Below are positions 35,993-45,368 of a stretch of 64,000 bases of DNA, piece after piece. The position numbers and the translations under genes were made by a program. Positions within the stretch are counted from its first letter, which is position 1. Every line of letters begins with the position of its first letter. The notes under the pieces were generated by a model. The model was not told the DNA's origin. It searched no databases and worked only from the letters and a program-made list of their open reading frames with translations. The stretch comes from Acidobacteria bacterium UBA2990 (GTDB taxonomy: Bacteria; Acidobacteriota; Vicinamibacteria; Vicinamibacterales; UBA8438). The stretch is from contig DEAE01000030.1 in the NCBI GenBank assembly GCA_002347025.1, forward strand, positions 1 to 64,000. The letters run 5' to 3'.

Positions 35993-37468
35993 ATGAAAAC
36001 AACCGAGATTCCAGTTTTGCACGGTTCAACCTTTGAGGCAGTCATCGGGCTTGAGATTCATGCTCAGTTGCGGACAGAGACCAAGATTTTCTGTGGATGT
36101 ACGACTCGATTCGGTGCTCATCCTAATGCCCAGGTGTGCCCGGTTTGCCTGGGATTGCCCGGAGCCTTACCGGTTCTGAATAGGCGAGTTGTTGATTTGG
36201 GTGTCCGAGCTGGATTGGCGCTTGGTTGTACCATTCAGCCACGCTCGATCTTCGCACGGAAGAATTATTTTTATCCGGATTTACCGAAAGGTTACCAAAT
36301 TTCCCAGTATGAGCATCCATTGGCGACGGATGGTGAACTTGCGTATGGTGATGACGGCGATCGTCGTGTCGTGCGTATCATTCGAGTGCATCTTGAGGAA
36401 GATGCTGGAAAGTCGCTTCATGCTGGAGATGGGAGTGGGAGCCGGTATACGCATCTCGACTTTAACCGGAGTGGTGTGCCACTTATTGAAATTGTGACAC
36501 ACCCGGACCTGCGGTCTCCACCAGAAGCAGCTGCGTTTTTCGCGAAGTTGCGCGGTATCTTAACGGCTATTGCTGTTAATGACGGCAATATGGAGGAAGG
36601 TAGCCTTCGATGCGATGCAAACGTTTCTTTGCGTCGGCGTGGGGACGCGGCACTTGGGGTAAAAGTCGAGGTAAAGAATCTCAATTCGTTTCGATTCTTA
36701 CAGCGAGCTCTGGAATTTGAGATTCAACGTCAGTCTAAACTGCTGGATGATGGTAGTCAGGTCGTCCAGGAGACCCGTTTGTGGGATGAAACCGGATCTC
36801 GTACGATGACCATGCGTAGCAAAGAAGAGGCGCATGATTATCGCTATTTTCCTGAGCCAGACCTGCCACCGATTGAGGTGTCTGAGGACTGGATTGCCAG
36901 AGTGCGTACGAGTCTCCCTGAACTCCCAGACGCTCGCAAGCAGCGTCTCATCAAAGAGCATGGCTTGTCGAGGAAAGATGCCGATCAGATTGGGCTCACG
37001 AATGAGTGGGCCAGGTTCTTTGAGGAAACTGCGGCGACGGCAAGAAATTCGAAAGCGGCTGCTAACTGGTTGACGGGTGAAGTGACACGCAGGCTTAAGG
37101 CTGACGGGACTGGAATCGATAGGGTCGGTGTAACGCCGGAGGCTCTCGGCCAACTGATACGCCTGGTTGATGACGGGCGGGTTAGTGGAACTGCTGCTAA
37201 GGATGTATTCGATCGGATGTACGGGAGTGGGCGCGAGGCCGAGGAGGTCATCGAGGCTGAAGGATTAGGTCAAATTGGGGATGAGAGCCGGCTGCGAGAT
37301 ATTATTGGCAGTATTCTCCTGAAGAACGACAGTGCAGTTAAACGCTACCGGGAAGGGAACGAAAAATCCTTGGGGTTTCTGATGGGGCAAGTGATGAGAG
37401 CTACTCAGGGAAGGGCCGACCCGAAACTGGCGAATGTATTAATCAAGCGGCTTTTGGCTGGGGAGTGA
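35993..37468 (+). CDS. gatB: Aspartyl/glutamyl-tRNA amidotransferase subunit B
   Basis: 491 residues from ATG 35993; TTG 35975 would add six. GatB phosphorylates and amidates Glu-tRNA-Gln or Asp-tRNA-Asn in the GatCAB complex. Marks are VIGLEIHAQLRTETKIFC, CPVCLGLPGALPVLN, the YFYPDLPKGYQISQYEHPL block, GVPLIEIVTHPD, and the C-terminal YqeY-like helical domain ending near VLIKRLLAGE. The enzyme needs GatA and GatC, which are not in this window. It is followed by a small unknown gene after 18 bases. Confidence 0.96.
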   Translation: MKTTEIPVLHGSTFEAVIGLEIHAQLRTETKIFCGCTTRFGAHPNAQVCPVCLGLPGALPVLNRRVVDLGVRAGLALGCTIQPRSIFARKNYFYPDLPKGYQISQYEHPLATDGELAYGDDGDRRVVRIIRVHLEEDAGKSLHAGDGSGSRYTHLDFNRSGVPLIEIVTHPDLRSPPEAAAFFAKLRGILTAIAVNDGNMEEGSLRCDANVSLRRRGDAALGVKVEVKNLNSFRFLQRALEFEIQRQSKLLDDGSQVVQETRLWDETGSRTMTMRSKEEAHDYRYFPEPDLPPIEVSEDWIARVRTSLPELPDARKQRLIKEHGLSRKDADQIGLTNEWARFFEETAATARNSKAAANWLTGEVTRRLKADGTGIDRVGVTPEALGQLIRLVDDGRVSGTAAKDVFDRMYGSGREAEEVIEAEGLGQIGDESRLRDIIGSILLKNDSAVKRYREGNEKSLGFLMGQVMRATQGRADPKLANVLIKRLLAGE

Positions 37469-37486
37469 CTGGTTGACAGTCCCGAT

Positions 37487-37846
37487 ATGGCGAACATACA
37501 CTCGGTGTTCAAGGTTATGTCGGAGTTACGACGAAACACTGCGAACTGGCTGGTCGATTCTACCCCTGTAAAAGTAGGTCGGTTGGGTCCTGTTCGAGCT
37601 GGCTTTTACTTGGACGAGTTGGTTAAACATAGGGAATTTTTGCGATGGCAGCGGGAAGCATACTCGGATTGTACGATTCAAGAGGTGGAGACTGCCATAA
37701 GCAACGTTATAGCGAAAGTCGAGAAACTTTGCACCGAGGGTAATACAAGCAGTGCAGAAGTTGGTTGTCTAGTTAGTAGAATGCTGCGTTCATTCGATGG
37801 TGTCACCAAGCTTTCGACTTGGTCGGATCCCTCCACAACCCATTAA
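37487..37846 (+). CDS. Hypothetical protein, small, helical
   Basis: 119 residues, no signal peptide or membrane segment. The middle is rich in charged helical sequence (YLDELVKHREFLRWQREAYS, AISNVIAKVEKLC). It lies tightly between gatB and the glycerate kinase gene on the same strand, which favours a real gene. There is no strong ribosome site before the ATG and I recognise no family. It could be a lineage-specific protein or a chance frame. Confidence 0.4.
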   Translation: MANIHSVFKVMSELRRNTANWLVDSTPVKVGRLGPVRAGFYLDELVKHREFLRWQREAYSDCTIQEVETAISNVIAKVEKLCTEGNTSSAEVGCLVSRMLRSFDGVTKLSTWSDPSTTH

Positions 37847-37927
37847 ACCCCCCTGATATCTCAGACTCACTCCTTATCGCTCGCTCGGAAACATGCGCTT
37901 GAGGTTGCTCATAGCGCGGTCTCAGCT

Positions 37928-39175
37928 GTGAGGCCAGCCACACTGGTTGCATCTGCTCTCGCTGATCCGTCCATTCGGTCTTTTATTGGTTCAGGACCGG
38001 TGACCCTGATAGCCGCCGGCAAGGCTGCACTGGGGATGACTCAAGGCTTCTTGGCATCAGCTGAAATTCTGATCAGGCGAGGAGTTGCGGTTGGAGTTGA
38101 AAAGACGGCGGCGTTACCGGAGCCGCTGGCGTGGTATGAGGGTGGTCATCCGGTTCCACAGCCTGGGAGTGTTGAAGCTGGTCGTGTGGCTATACGGTGT
38201 GCTGCTGAGGTTTGTCCTTCAGAGTGTCTTGTGGTTTTGTTGTCAGGTGGAGCTTCGGCGTTGCTGGCGGCTCCTGCAGAGGGAGTGAGCCTTCAGGAAA
38301 AGGTCGAGACAACTAGGATTCTCCTTGGCGCTGGCGTTCCTATACATGAGCTCAATTGTGTTCGGAAGCATCTGTCTGCGATTAAGGGTGGCCGACTTGC
38401 TGCTGCTACTTCGGGGAAGGTTTTAACATTAGCTATTTCTGATGTTGTGTCACCAGTTGAGGATGATCCTGGTGTTATTGGTTCAGGGCCTACAGTTGGA
38501 GATAAAACTACTTTTGCCGATGCGTTGGCTATCGTTGATTCTGCTGCGATACGCGATCAGATTCCGAAAAGGGTAAGGACGCTGCTAAGGCGAGGGAGAG
38601 AGGGCTTGGTTTCGGGAATAGTGTCTGATGGGGAGTCATTATCAGGTCGAAAGATGTACCACGTGGTAGGTAGTCGTCGAGAAGCGATGACTGGAGCACT
38701 GCTGGCGGCCCGCAAGTTGGGATATGCAGCTACGGTTATTAAGTATCCAATTGAAGGAGAAGCGCGCGTTGCAGGTCGGAAGCATGTGGCGCGAGTTCTT
38801 GCTGCAGGGCAGGAATTAGTGGGTTCTCGGTGTGTCATTTCATCAGGAGAGACGACGGTTACGGTGTCGGGCAGCGGCAGGGGTGGGCGCAATCAAGAAT
38901 TGGCGCTTGGCGCTCTTTCAGGTTTACATAAATTTGGTGCTGACACCGTACTGGTCAGTGTTGGAACAGACGGGGTAGATGGTCCGACAGATGCAGCTGG
39001 TGCACTGGTTGACTCAACTACCATAAGTAGAGCCACAGCCTTGGGTATTCCTTCCGCGGAGTCCCACCTCTCAGACAATAACTCCTATGAATACCTCGAT
39101 AGACTTGGTGATCTGATTCGCACAGGTCCGACTGGTACGAATGTTGGGGACCTACAAGTGGTATTGACCCGATGA
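37928..39175 (+). CDS. Glycerate 2-kinase (DUF4147/MOFRL family)
   Basis: 415 residues from the GTG at 37928. The DUF4147 part (about 1-220) has AAGKAALGM, YEGGHPVPQPGSVEAGR, LVVLLSGGASALLAAP and NCVRKHLSAIKGGRLA; the MOFRL part ends with SVGTDGVDGPTDAAGALVD and TNVGDLQVVL. It phosphorylates glycerate at position 2, feeding serine-cycle or sugar-acid breakdown. The frame stays open upstream to 37847 and encodes ARKHALEVAHSAVSAV, which fits the family's usual first helix. So the true start may be a non-standard codon (CTG 37853) or hidden by an error. Its stop overlaps rnr by four bases. Confidence 0.88.
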   Translation: MRPATLVASALADPSIRSFIGSGPVTLIAAGKAALGMTQGFLASAEILIRRGVAVGVEKTAALPEPLAWYEGGHPVPQPGSVEAGRVAIRCAAEVCPSECLVVLLSGGASALLAAPAEGVSLQEKVETTRILLGAGVPIHELNCVRKHLSAIKGGRLAAATSGKVLTLAISDVVSPVEDDPGVIGSGPTVGDKTTFADALAIVDSAAIRDQIPKRVRTLLRRGREGLVSGIVSDGESLSGRKMYHVVGSRREAMTGALLAARKLGYAATVIKYPIEGEARVAGRKHVARVLAAGQELVGSRCVISSGETTVTVSGSGRGGRNQELALGALSGLHKFGADTVLVSVGTDGVDGPTDAAGALVDSTTISRATALGIPSAESHLSDNNSYEYLDRLGDLIRTGPTGTNVGDLQVVLTR

Positions 39176-41436
39176 GCAAGATGGCTGGGCTTGGGTCCGA
39201 ATTTGGTCTTGACACCATGATCAAGGAGATGCGTTCACGAGTCGATCATCCGTCCACGATTCGAGAGTTGATGCGTGTGCTCTCGGTTTCCAAAGAGCAC
39301 AGGTCTCGTTTCCGCCGTCAGATCTCCAAGCTTGTAGATACGGGTGACCTGATCCGGATCCGTGGTAACCGTTATGGCCTTTCTGAACGCATGGGTCTGA
39401 TCGTGGGGAGACTAGTTGTGAATCCGAGAGGGTTCGGATTCGTAAAGCCTGAGAATGGCGATTCGGCAGAGGATGTGTTTGTGGCTGTCGACCATCTAAA
39501 CGAGGCTATGCATGGCGATCGGGTAGCAGTGAGGGTAGAGCGCAGAACTGGGAGGCCTGAGGGGGCAGTTGTGCGTGTGCTTGATCGTGCTAACGCCCAC
39601 CTTGTCGGTCGCTATGAGCTGGACAACACGGGTATGGGGTTTGTGGTTCCTTTTGATGCCAGAGTGACGGCGGATGTGCGGATTCCGGACGGGGCAAATC
39701 TCGCCGCGGCTTCTGGTCAGATGGTAGCTGTGGAGATTCTTCGTTGGCCGACCAAGGGCCGAGGGCCAGTAGGGAAAGTCACTGAGGTCCTCGGACATTT
39801 GGATGATCCTGGCGTGGATACCAAACTCATTATTCGGAAGTATCGGATTCCAGAGGCACATGAAGTGTCAGCTGTAGTTGAATCTAGGAAATTCGGTCAA
39901 GAGATCAAGCCGAGTGATCGACGGGGACGAACCGATTTTCGGCCTTGGCTGACCGTGACCATTGATGGTGAGAATGCTCGTGATTTCGACGATGCTATTA
40001 CGATCGAATCCCTTCACAATGGCCATCACCGGCTTGGAGTGCATATTGCTGATGTGTCGCACTATGTGAAGGAAGGAAGTGCACTTGACAGTTCTGCGTA
40101 CCGGCGCGGTACTTCAGTGTATTTCCCGGAACGGGCACTGCATATGTTTCCTGCCGAGTTAGCCACTGGTTTATGTAGTTTGAATCCAGGTGTTGAGCGG
40201 TTAGTACAGACTTGCGTGATGGAGGTTGGCCGTAACGGAGAATTGGTCCAATACGAGTTTCATGATGGCGTGATCCAGTCTGATGCGCGCATGACGTACA
40301 AGGAGGTAGATGCGATCCTTACAGCGAAAGATCCAGTGATCAAGGACCAATATACGGAGTTGGTCCCGATGTTCGAAATGATGGAAGAGGTGGCAAGGAG
40401 ACTCAAAGCTCGCCGAGTTAACCGGGGTTCGATCGATTTCGACTTGAAGGGGACTCATTTGGTACTCGACGAGATCGGTCTGGTCGAAGACATAGTGGCA
40501 GCAGAGCGAAATGTGGCTCACAGGATTGTCGAGGAGTTCATGCTGGTTGCCAATGAGACGGTCGCTAGGCATTTGGAGAATGGTGAATGGGCAGCGTTGT
40601 TCCGGATCCACGAACCCCCAGATCAGGACAAGGTTGCAGACTTTGATGCTTTTGCCGCCACGCTGGGACAAAGGTTGAGTGTGACACCTGATCGAGTCAA
40701 GCCATGCGACTTTCAGCGCCTTTTGAAACGACTTAAAGGAAAGCCTGCAGAGCGGTCGGTGGCGATGCTAGTGTTGCAGACGATGCAGAAGGCTCGATAT
40801 GCTGATGCCAATATAGGACATTTCGGCCTTGCTGCCGACTATTACACTCACTTTACCTCACCGATTCGTCGTTACCCGGATTTAGTAGTGCATCGGTTGC
40901 TGCGGCGGTCCAGAGAGGAAATTCCATCCGAAGAACATGGGTGTGGACCGACTGGAGGCTTGGCTGAGGTCGCGAGCCACAGCTCTGCGATGGAAAGGCG
41001 AGCAGAGGAGGCAGAGAGGGAGATTATTCATTGGAAAAAAGTTCGCTTTATGGCGAACAAGGTTGGTGAGGAGTTTTCGGGTTATGTGACCGGTGTGACT
41101 AGTTTTGGACTATTCATCGAATTAGTCGAACCTTTTGTTGAAGGCCTTGTGCATATCTCGACCATGGCAGATGACTATTACCGATTTCATGACACCGAGT
41201 GGCTGTTGCGTGGTGACGCTACGGGCAAGACCTATCGCTTAGGAGACCCAGTGTTTGTGCGCGTAGTAAGGGTCGATTCTGCACGTCGCCAGATCGATCT
41301 CGGCCTTGTGGAGATTCTTGATGCGGTTCGCTCTGCTGAGCGACAGAGAAAGGGTATGACGGGAAATGGGCACCGGCGGCGGAAGAAGTCAACTACAGGA
41401 AAAAGCCACTCGCGAAGGAAGCGTAGCCGTGGATAG
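39172..41436 (+). CDS. rnr: Ribonuclease R
   Basis: 754 residues. This 3'-5' exoribonuclease degrades structured RNA. An N-terminal winged helix (about 20-70), cold-shock domains (RGFGFVKPENGDSAEDVFV), the RNB catalytic domain with DFDDAITIE metal-binding aspartates and HIADVSHYVKEGS, TSPIRRYPDLVVHRLL, and a C-terminal S1 domain (GYVTGVTSFGLFIELVEPFVEGLVHIS) are in order. It ends with a Lys/Arg-rich tail typical of the family. It is translationally coupled to the glycerate kinase gene by an ATGA overlap. Confidence 0.96.
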   Translation: MSKMAGLGSEFGLDTMIKEMRSRVDHPSTIRELMRVLSVSKEHRSRFRRQISKLVDTGDLIRIRGNRYGLSERMGLIVGRLVVNPRGFGFVKPENGDSAEDVFVAVDHLNEAMHGDRVAVRVERRTGRPEGAVVRVLDRANAHLVGRYELDNTGMGFVVPFDARVTADVRIPDGANLAAASGQMVAVEILRWPTKGRGPVGKVTEVLGHLDDPGVDTKLIIRKYRIPEAHEVSAVVESRKFGQEIKPSDRRGRTDFRPWLTVTIDGENARDFDDAITIESLHNGHHRLGVHIADVSHYVKEGSALDSSAYRRGTSVYFPERALHMFPAELATGLCSLNPGVERLVQTCVMEVGRNGELVQYEFHDGVIQSDARMTYKEVDAILTAKDPVIKDQYTELVPMFEMMEEVARRLKARRVNRGSIDFDLKGTHLVLDEIGLVEDIVAAERNVAHRIVEEFMLVANETVARHLENGEWAALFRIHEPPDQDKVADFDAFAATLGQRLSVTPDRVKPCDFQRLLKRLKGKPAERSVAMLVLQTMQKARYADANIGHFGLAADYYTHFTSPIRRYPDLVVHRLLRRSREEIPSEEHGCGPTGGLAEVASHSSAMERRAEEAEREIIHWKKVRFMANKVGEEFSGYVTGVTSFGLFIELVEPFVEGLVHISTMADDYYRFHDTEWLLRGDATGKTYRLGDPVFVRVVRVDSARRQIDLGLVEILDAVRSAERQRKGMTGNGHRRRKKSTTGKSHSRRKRSRG

Positions 41437-41586
41437 GGAAGGGAGTCGGTGGATTCCCCTAATATTGAGCCAACGCTCAAAGTCTGATGTGACTGGTTGG
41501 CTGCCTTATGGAATCGGTGTGGGACTGTAGACGTTGGCCAGAATTGAGGGTAGGTAGTTTGTTTTCTTGAGACGCGGGGAAAAGTA

Positions 41587-43533
41587 GTGACGCGTAACAT
41601 TGTTGTAGGGACGGCCGGCCATATCGATCATGGTAAGAGCGCGTTGGTTCACGCGCTCACCGGCAGTGATCCGGATAGGCTGAAAGAGGAGAAGGCACGA
41701 GGGATCACTATCGACCTAGGATTTGCACATCTTCGGCAGGGCGAGACGCAACTGGCTTTTGTAGATGTTCCTGGCCATGAGCGATTCATTAAGAACATGC
41801 TTGCCGGGGTTAGCGGTATCGACGGGGTATTACTGGTTGTCGCGGCCGATGAGTCGGTGATGCCTCAGACTCGGGAACATTTTGACATTTGCCGCCTGCT
41901 TCATATTACGAGCGGTGTAGTGGCTTTAACAAAAATCGATCTGGTCGATAGGGAAACTGTTGAGCTGGTCAGACTAGAGACAGCCGATCTTTTGGCTGGC
42001 TCTTTTCTGGCACAAGGAGCTGTAGTGCCGGTGTCGGCCAAGACTGGTGAAGGCTTGGAGGAGCTGAGGACAAAGTTGTTTGCGATGGCAAGGCATGTCA
42101 GTGGCCGAACGCCGGGCGGGGCAGTGCGGCTGCCGGTTGACCGAGCCTTCACGGTTAAAGGCTTTGGGACAGTAGTTACAGGGACTCTCGTTTCCGGGAA
42201 GATGGCGGTTGAAGATACGTTGAGGGCGTTACCCGCTGGCCGTGATATCAAGGTGCGGGGATTACAGGTTCACGGCACCGTTGAACCAGTGGCGACAGCT
42301 GGTCAGCGAGTTGCTGTCAATCTGTCTGGAATTGGAGTGGCGGAGCTCTCTCGAGGGCAGACTGCTGTGACTCCTGGATGCTTCAAGGAAACACAGCGAC
42401 TGGATGCAGTGCTAGATCTGCTAGGGTCTGTTCGGAGCCTTCGTCATGGTGCCAGGGTAAGGTTCCATCAAGGTACGAGCGAGGTGCTCGGACGAGTGGT
42501 TCTTGGGCGGGCTGTTGAGGGCCAGGCTGATTTAGGTGAGGCGCCAGATTTTCTCCCAGCAGGTACTCGGGCATTTGTTCGGTTACGGCTGGAGCAACCA
42601 TCGGTGATAACTCGAGGAGATTGCTTTATCTTGAGGTCCTATTCCCCATCTCTAACGATCGCTGGGGGCAGGGTGCTGGATCCAGATCCGCCTCGGGTTG
42701 GTATTCGGACGACTACAGCTCGCGAGAGAATGGAAGTGCTGCTGGAGGGGCTGACGCGAGATGAAGCTGAGTTTGAGGACCGAGCTGTAAGCATTTTTGT
42801 TCGCGAACAAGGGTTGGCGGGATTTCCAATTGGAGACTTGACACCACGAGCTGGAGTGCAGACTGAATTGAGCGAAGCCTTGGTGAAGAGACTGGTGTCG
42901 TCTGGTGGGTGCCGTCGAATTGGAGATACTTTAGTTGATGCGGTAGCGATAAATGACGTGGGCGCTCGGCTAATATCAATGTTGGGACGGTTTCACGCAT
43001 CACAGCCGTTGCAGGCAGGTTTGCCACGAGAAGAGGCGAGGGAACGGCTTTTCCATCACGCTGGGACTGGGGTCTTTGAAGCAGTGCTTGAAGACTTGGT
43101 CAAGCAAGACCGGTTGTTGATCCGAGACTATCTTGCGCTATCCAGTCACCGGGTTAGTTTATCGCCAGAGGAGATGAGAGTGAGCGAAGATATCCTCTCC
43201 CTTCTCGGTTCAGCAGGCCTACGTCCGCCAACACCAGCTGAAATGCGTGAGCGATTACAGATTGAGGAGTCTATACTCGACCGGGTGATGGAATTATTGG
43301 TTCGGCAAGGACGCGTGGTTCGAGTTGGGTCGCTTATATTCGATCTGGATGCGGTGGAGTCCTTAAAGAAAGACCTTTCGGCGCTAAAGAATGATGTTGA
43401 GCCGGTGAAGATAGATGTTGGGATTTTTAAGGACCGCTACGGAATTAGTCGGAAATTTGCTATTCCGTTGCTCGAATATCTTGACCGGGAAAGGGTGACT
43501 CGGCGAGTTGGACGTGAGCGAATTTTACTTTAA
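41587..43533 (+). CDS. selB: Selenocysteine-specific elongation factor SelB
   Basis: 648 residues. The GTPase domain has GTAGHIDHGKSALVHALTG, DVPGHERFIKNML and TKIDLVD; domains II and III follow, then winged-helix domains to the end (DRYGISRKFAIPLLEYLDRE) that bind the SECIS hairpin. SelB delivers Sec-tRNA to in-frame UGA codons, so the organism should make selenoproteins. No selA, selD or selC gene and no evident UGA-containing gene is seen in this window. The start is GTG at 41587. The gap before it holds no RNA gene that I recognise. Confidence 0.95.
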   Translation: MTRNIVVGTAGHIDHGKSALVHALTGSDPDRLKEEKARGITIDLGFAHLRQGETQLAFVDVPGHERFIKNMLAGVSGIDGVLLVVAADESVMPQTREHFDICRLLHITSGVVALTKIDLVDRETVELVRLETADLLAGSFLAQGAVVPVSAKTGEGLEELRTKLFAMARHVSGRTPGGAVRLPVDRAFTVKGFGTVVTGTLVSGKMAVEDTLRALPAGRDIKVRGLQVHGTVEPVATAGQRVAVNLSGIGVAELSRGQTAVTPGCFKETQRLDAVLDLLGSVRSLRHGARVRFHQGTSEVLGRVVLGRAVEGQADLGEAPDFLPAGTRAFVRLRLEQPSVITRGDCFILRSYSPSLTIAGGRVLDPDPPRVGIRTTTARERMEVLLEGLTRDEAEFEDRAVSIFVREQGLAGFPIGDLTPRAGVQTELSEALVKRLVSSGGCRRIGDTLVDAVAINDVGARLISMLGRFHASQPLQAGLPREEARERLFHHAGTGVFEAVLEDLVKQDRLLIRDYLALSSHRVSLSPEEMRVSEDILSLLGSAGLRPPTPAEMRERLQIEESILDRVMELLVRQGRVVRVGSLIFDLDAVESLKKDLSALKNDVEPVKIDVGIFKDRYGISRKFAIPLLEYLDRERVTRRVGRERILL

Positions 43534-43668
43534 GATTCTGATATCTAGGGCTTTGCGAAGTTTGTAGAGTCCCGGTAAACTAAAGGTGAGGGGTGTGAGA
43601 AAGAGTAGCCTCTCCAGGATATGGGTAGATGCCTGCAAGATTAGGTCTGTTGAGACTAGGAACCCGGA

Positions 43669-44130
43669 ATGGCCGATGTAGATAGGCAGTGTTATACGGT
43701 TGGGGTGTTTCAGGATGTCGAGTGGGCGCAACGGGGGATACAGGCGCTTGCAGATAAGGGTTTCCCACCAGAGTCGTTGTCGTTAATTAGTAGAGAGACT
43801 CCTGAGGCAGCGAAGCTGCTTCGGAAAATATTTGGGGTTGATGCAGCTACCCTTGAAATAGCCCGCATTGGTTCAGTGCTTGCGCATGGACCACTGGTTG
43901 AAGTATTGCAGCGGGGAGAAGGTTGCGAACTCGACCGAACTGGTGTGGCAGGGACCATGCGCTATGCTGGTTTTCAGGCTCATGATGGGTTCATTTTTGA
44001 GACATTGACGGCAAGAGGTGGTGTGTTGGTCGGTGTGCATAGTGAGCCTAAGGCTGCCGATGCCCTCGCTGTCATGTTTGCCTATGGTGGTGGCAACGCT
44101 GCGATTGGTGCCTGGGCAGGTCGCGTGTAG
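43669..44130 (+). CDS. General stress protein 17M/YflT-like domain protein
   Basis: 153 residues, soluble. The N-terminus YTVGVFQDVEWAQRGIQAL followed by DKGFPPESLSLI matches the YflT/GSP17M-type fold, in which a strand-helix unit binds unknown partners. A second half ends in a Gly/Ala-rich segment (YGGGNAAIGAWAGRV) without the membrane helices seen in some relatives. It lies between selB and a TonB-family gene, both on the same strand but over 100 bases apart. Family placement is moderate; function unknown. Confidence 0.6.
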   Translation: MADVDRQCYTVGVFQDVEWAQRGIQALADKGFPPESLSLISRETPEAAKLLRKIFGVDAATLEIARIGSVLAHGPLVEVLQRGEGCELDRTGVAGTMRYAGFQAHDGFIFETLTARGGVLVGVHSEPKAADALAVMFAYGGGNAAIGAWAGRV

Positions 44131-44269
44131 GCAGAGGCTGACATGGGTCTCAGTTTCTAATAGTTGTGAGAGCCCCTCTCATCGTGTCAGAGGATGATAC
44201 AGTTGTTAGTGTACTGACTGCGGTTGAGGTAGGGCGAATTGGGTTAGAGCGCTTCTCGTGGGTGATGGC

Positions 44270-45292
44270 ATGAAGCTGGGGCCGATTCCGTTTCTACCGG
44301 GTCACCAATCCTACACACCTCCCGAGCGACGTCGGCGTAAGCGGCGTCAACGGCCATCTGTGAGTACCCCTAATATTTCGAGGCAGTCTGCTGTTGCCGG
44401 GAGAGCCCGCAGCGGTATTACAAAGGGTTGGGTGTCTATTGACCCTGATGGTGGTAATGATTACTTGCCGTTTCTTGCGGTTCAACCCAAGAGAATTAGA
44501 GGAGCTTTAGGGGCATCTCTACTAAGTCATCTTTTCGCGTTGTTCGTGCTCTTCCTTGCTATCAAAGCTGCTCCTGTCACGGAAGAGGTCTTTGACCTCG
44601 ATAGGACAAACTACGACATAGTCTGGATTCCTCAGGGAGGACCTGGTGGAGGAGGAGGTGGTGGAGGTAATGAGTCCCTGGAAATGCCTCGCCAAGTCGA
44701 AATAGCTGGTGAGGATGATGTCAACATCCCGGTTGATGTGCCTGATGAACCCCAAGAGGTTGAGGTGCTACGAGAGCCGGACCCTCCTCCGCTGGAGTCA
44801 CAAAACATGCAGCTGTCAGCAGTGCCAATGGCGGCCGCGCCGCAGACCAGGACTGGTCTGCTCGAAGGGCTCATGGCTCGGGTTGAATCTGCAGGTAGCG
44901 GAGCTGATGGAGGTGCTGGGGCCGGGGATGGCGGTGGAGTAGGGCCTGGGTCTGGGGACGGACTTGGACCTGGCTCTGGCGGTGGCTTGGGTGGTGGTGT
45001 TTACCGACCAGGGAATGGCGTCGAGACCCCGCGTCTGCTTCGGGAAGTGACTCCTAAATACACCGCTGAGGCAATGCGGGCTAAGGTGCAGGGCCTGGTG
45101 CTGGTTGAGGCAGTAGTTCTGCCAGATGGCTCTGTGGGGGATGTCAGAGTTGTTCGGTCTCTAGACCAAAATTTTGGGCTCGACGACGAAGCAATAAAAG
45201 CAGCTAGGCAGTGGCGGTTTCAACCAGGAACCCGGCTTGGTGAGCCGGTGGCGGTTTTAGTCACCATCGAACTATCCTTTACACTTCGATAG
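44270..45292 (+). CDS. TonB-family protein with glycine-rich linker
   Basis: 340 residues from ATG 44270 (GTG 44258 also possible). A basic cytoplasmic stretch of about 75 residues precedes one membrane helix (ASLLSHLFALFVLFLAI). The periplasmic part is rich in Gly, Asp and Pro, with GGPGGGGGGGG and later GPGSGDGLGPGSGGG, and ends in a TonB C-terminal domain (RLLREVTPKYTAEAMRAKVQG, LDDEAIKAARQWRFQPG). It should couple inner-membrane energy to outer-membrane receptors, but no ExbB/ExbD is near and the helix lacks the usual SxxxH at the expected place apart from SLLSHLF, which does fit that pattern. Transcription ends at a strong hairpin just beyond. Confidence 0.88.
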   Translation: MKLGPIPFLPGHQSYTPPERRRRKRRQRPSVSTPNISRQSAVAGRARSGITKGWVSIDPDGGNDYLPFLAVQPKRIRGALGASLLSHLFALFVLFLAIKAAPVTEEVFDLDRTNYDIVWIPQGGPGGGGGGGGNESLEMPRQVEIAGEDDVNIPVDVPDEPQEVEVLREPDPPPLESQNMQLSAVPMAAAPQTRTGLLEGLMARVESAGSGADGGAGAGDGGGVGPGSGDGLGPGSGGGLGGGVYRPGNGVETPRLLREVTPKYTAEAMRAKVQGLVLVEAVVLPDGSVGDVRVVRSLDQNFGLDDEAIKAARQWRFQPGTRLGEPVAVLVTIELSFTLR

Positions 45293-45309
45293 GTTCTCAA
45301 CTGAAATGT

Positions 45310-45345
45310 AAATGGGCGCGCCTCAGACCTGAGGCGCGCCCATTT
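45310..45345. terminator. Bidirectional terminator-type hairpin
   Basis: AAATGGGCGCGCCTCAG (45310-45326) is a perfect inverted repeat of 45329-45345, giving a stem of 16-17 pairs and a tiny loop. It lies 18 bases after the TonB-family stop and 24 bases from the groEL stop, so it serves both converging genes. A and T bases flank the stem on each side. Confidence 0.85.
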
Positions 45346-45368
45346 CACTCCTTTGCTGCTGGCTAGGC

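Noticed and set aside
41437..41586. Possible tRNA-Sec upstream of selB
   Set aside because: The stretch begins GGAAG but has no matching 3' arm, no UCA anticodon arm and no T-loop.
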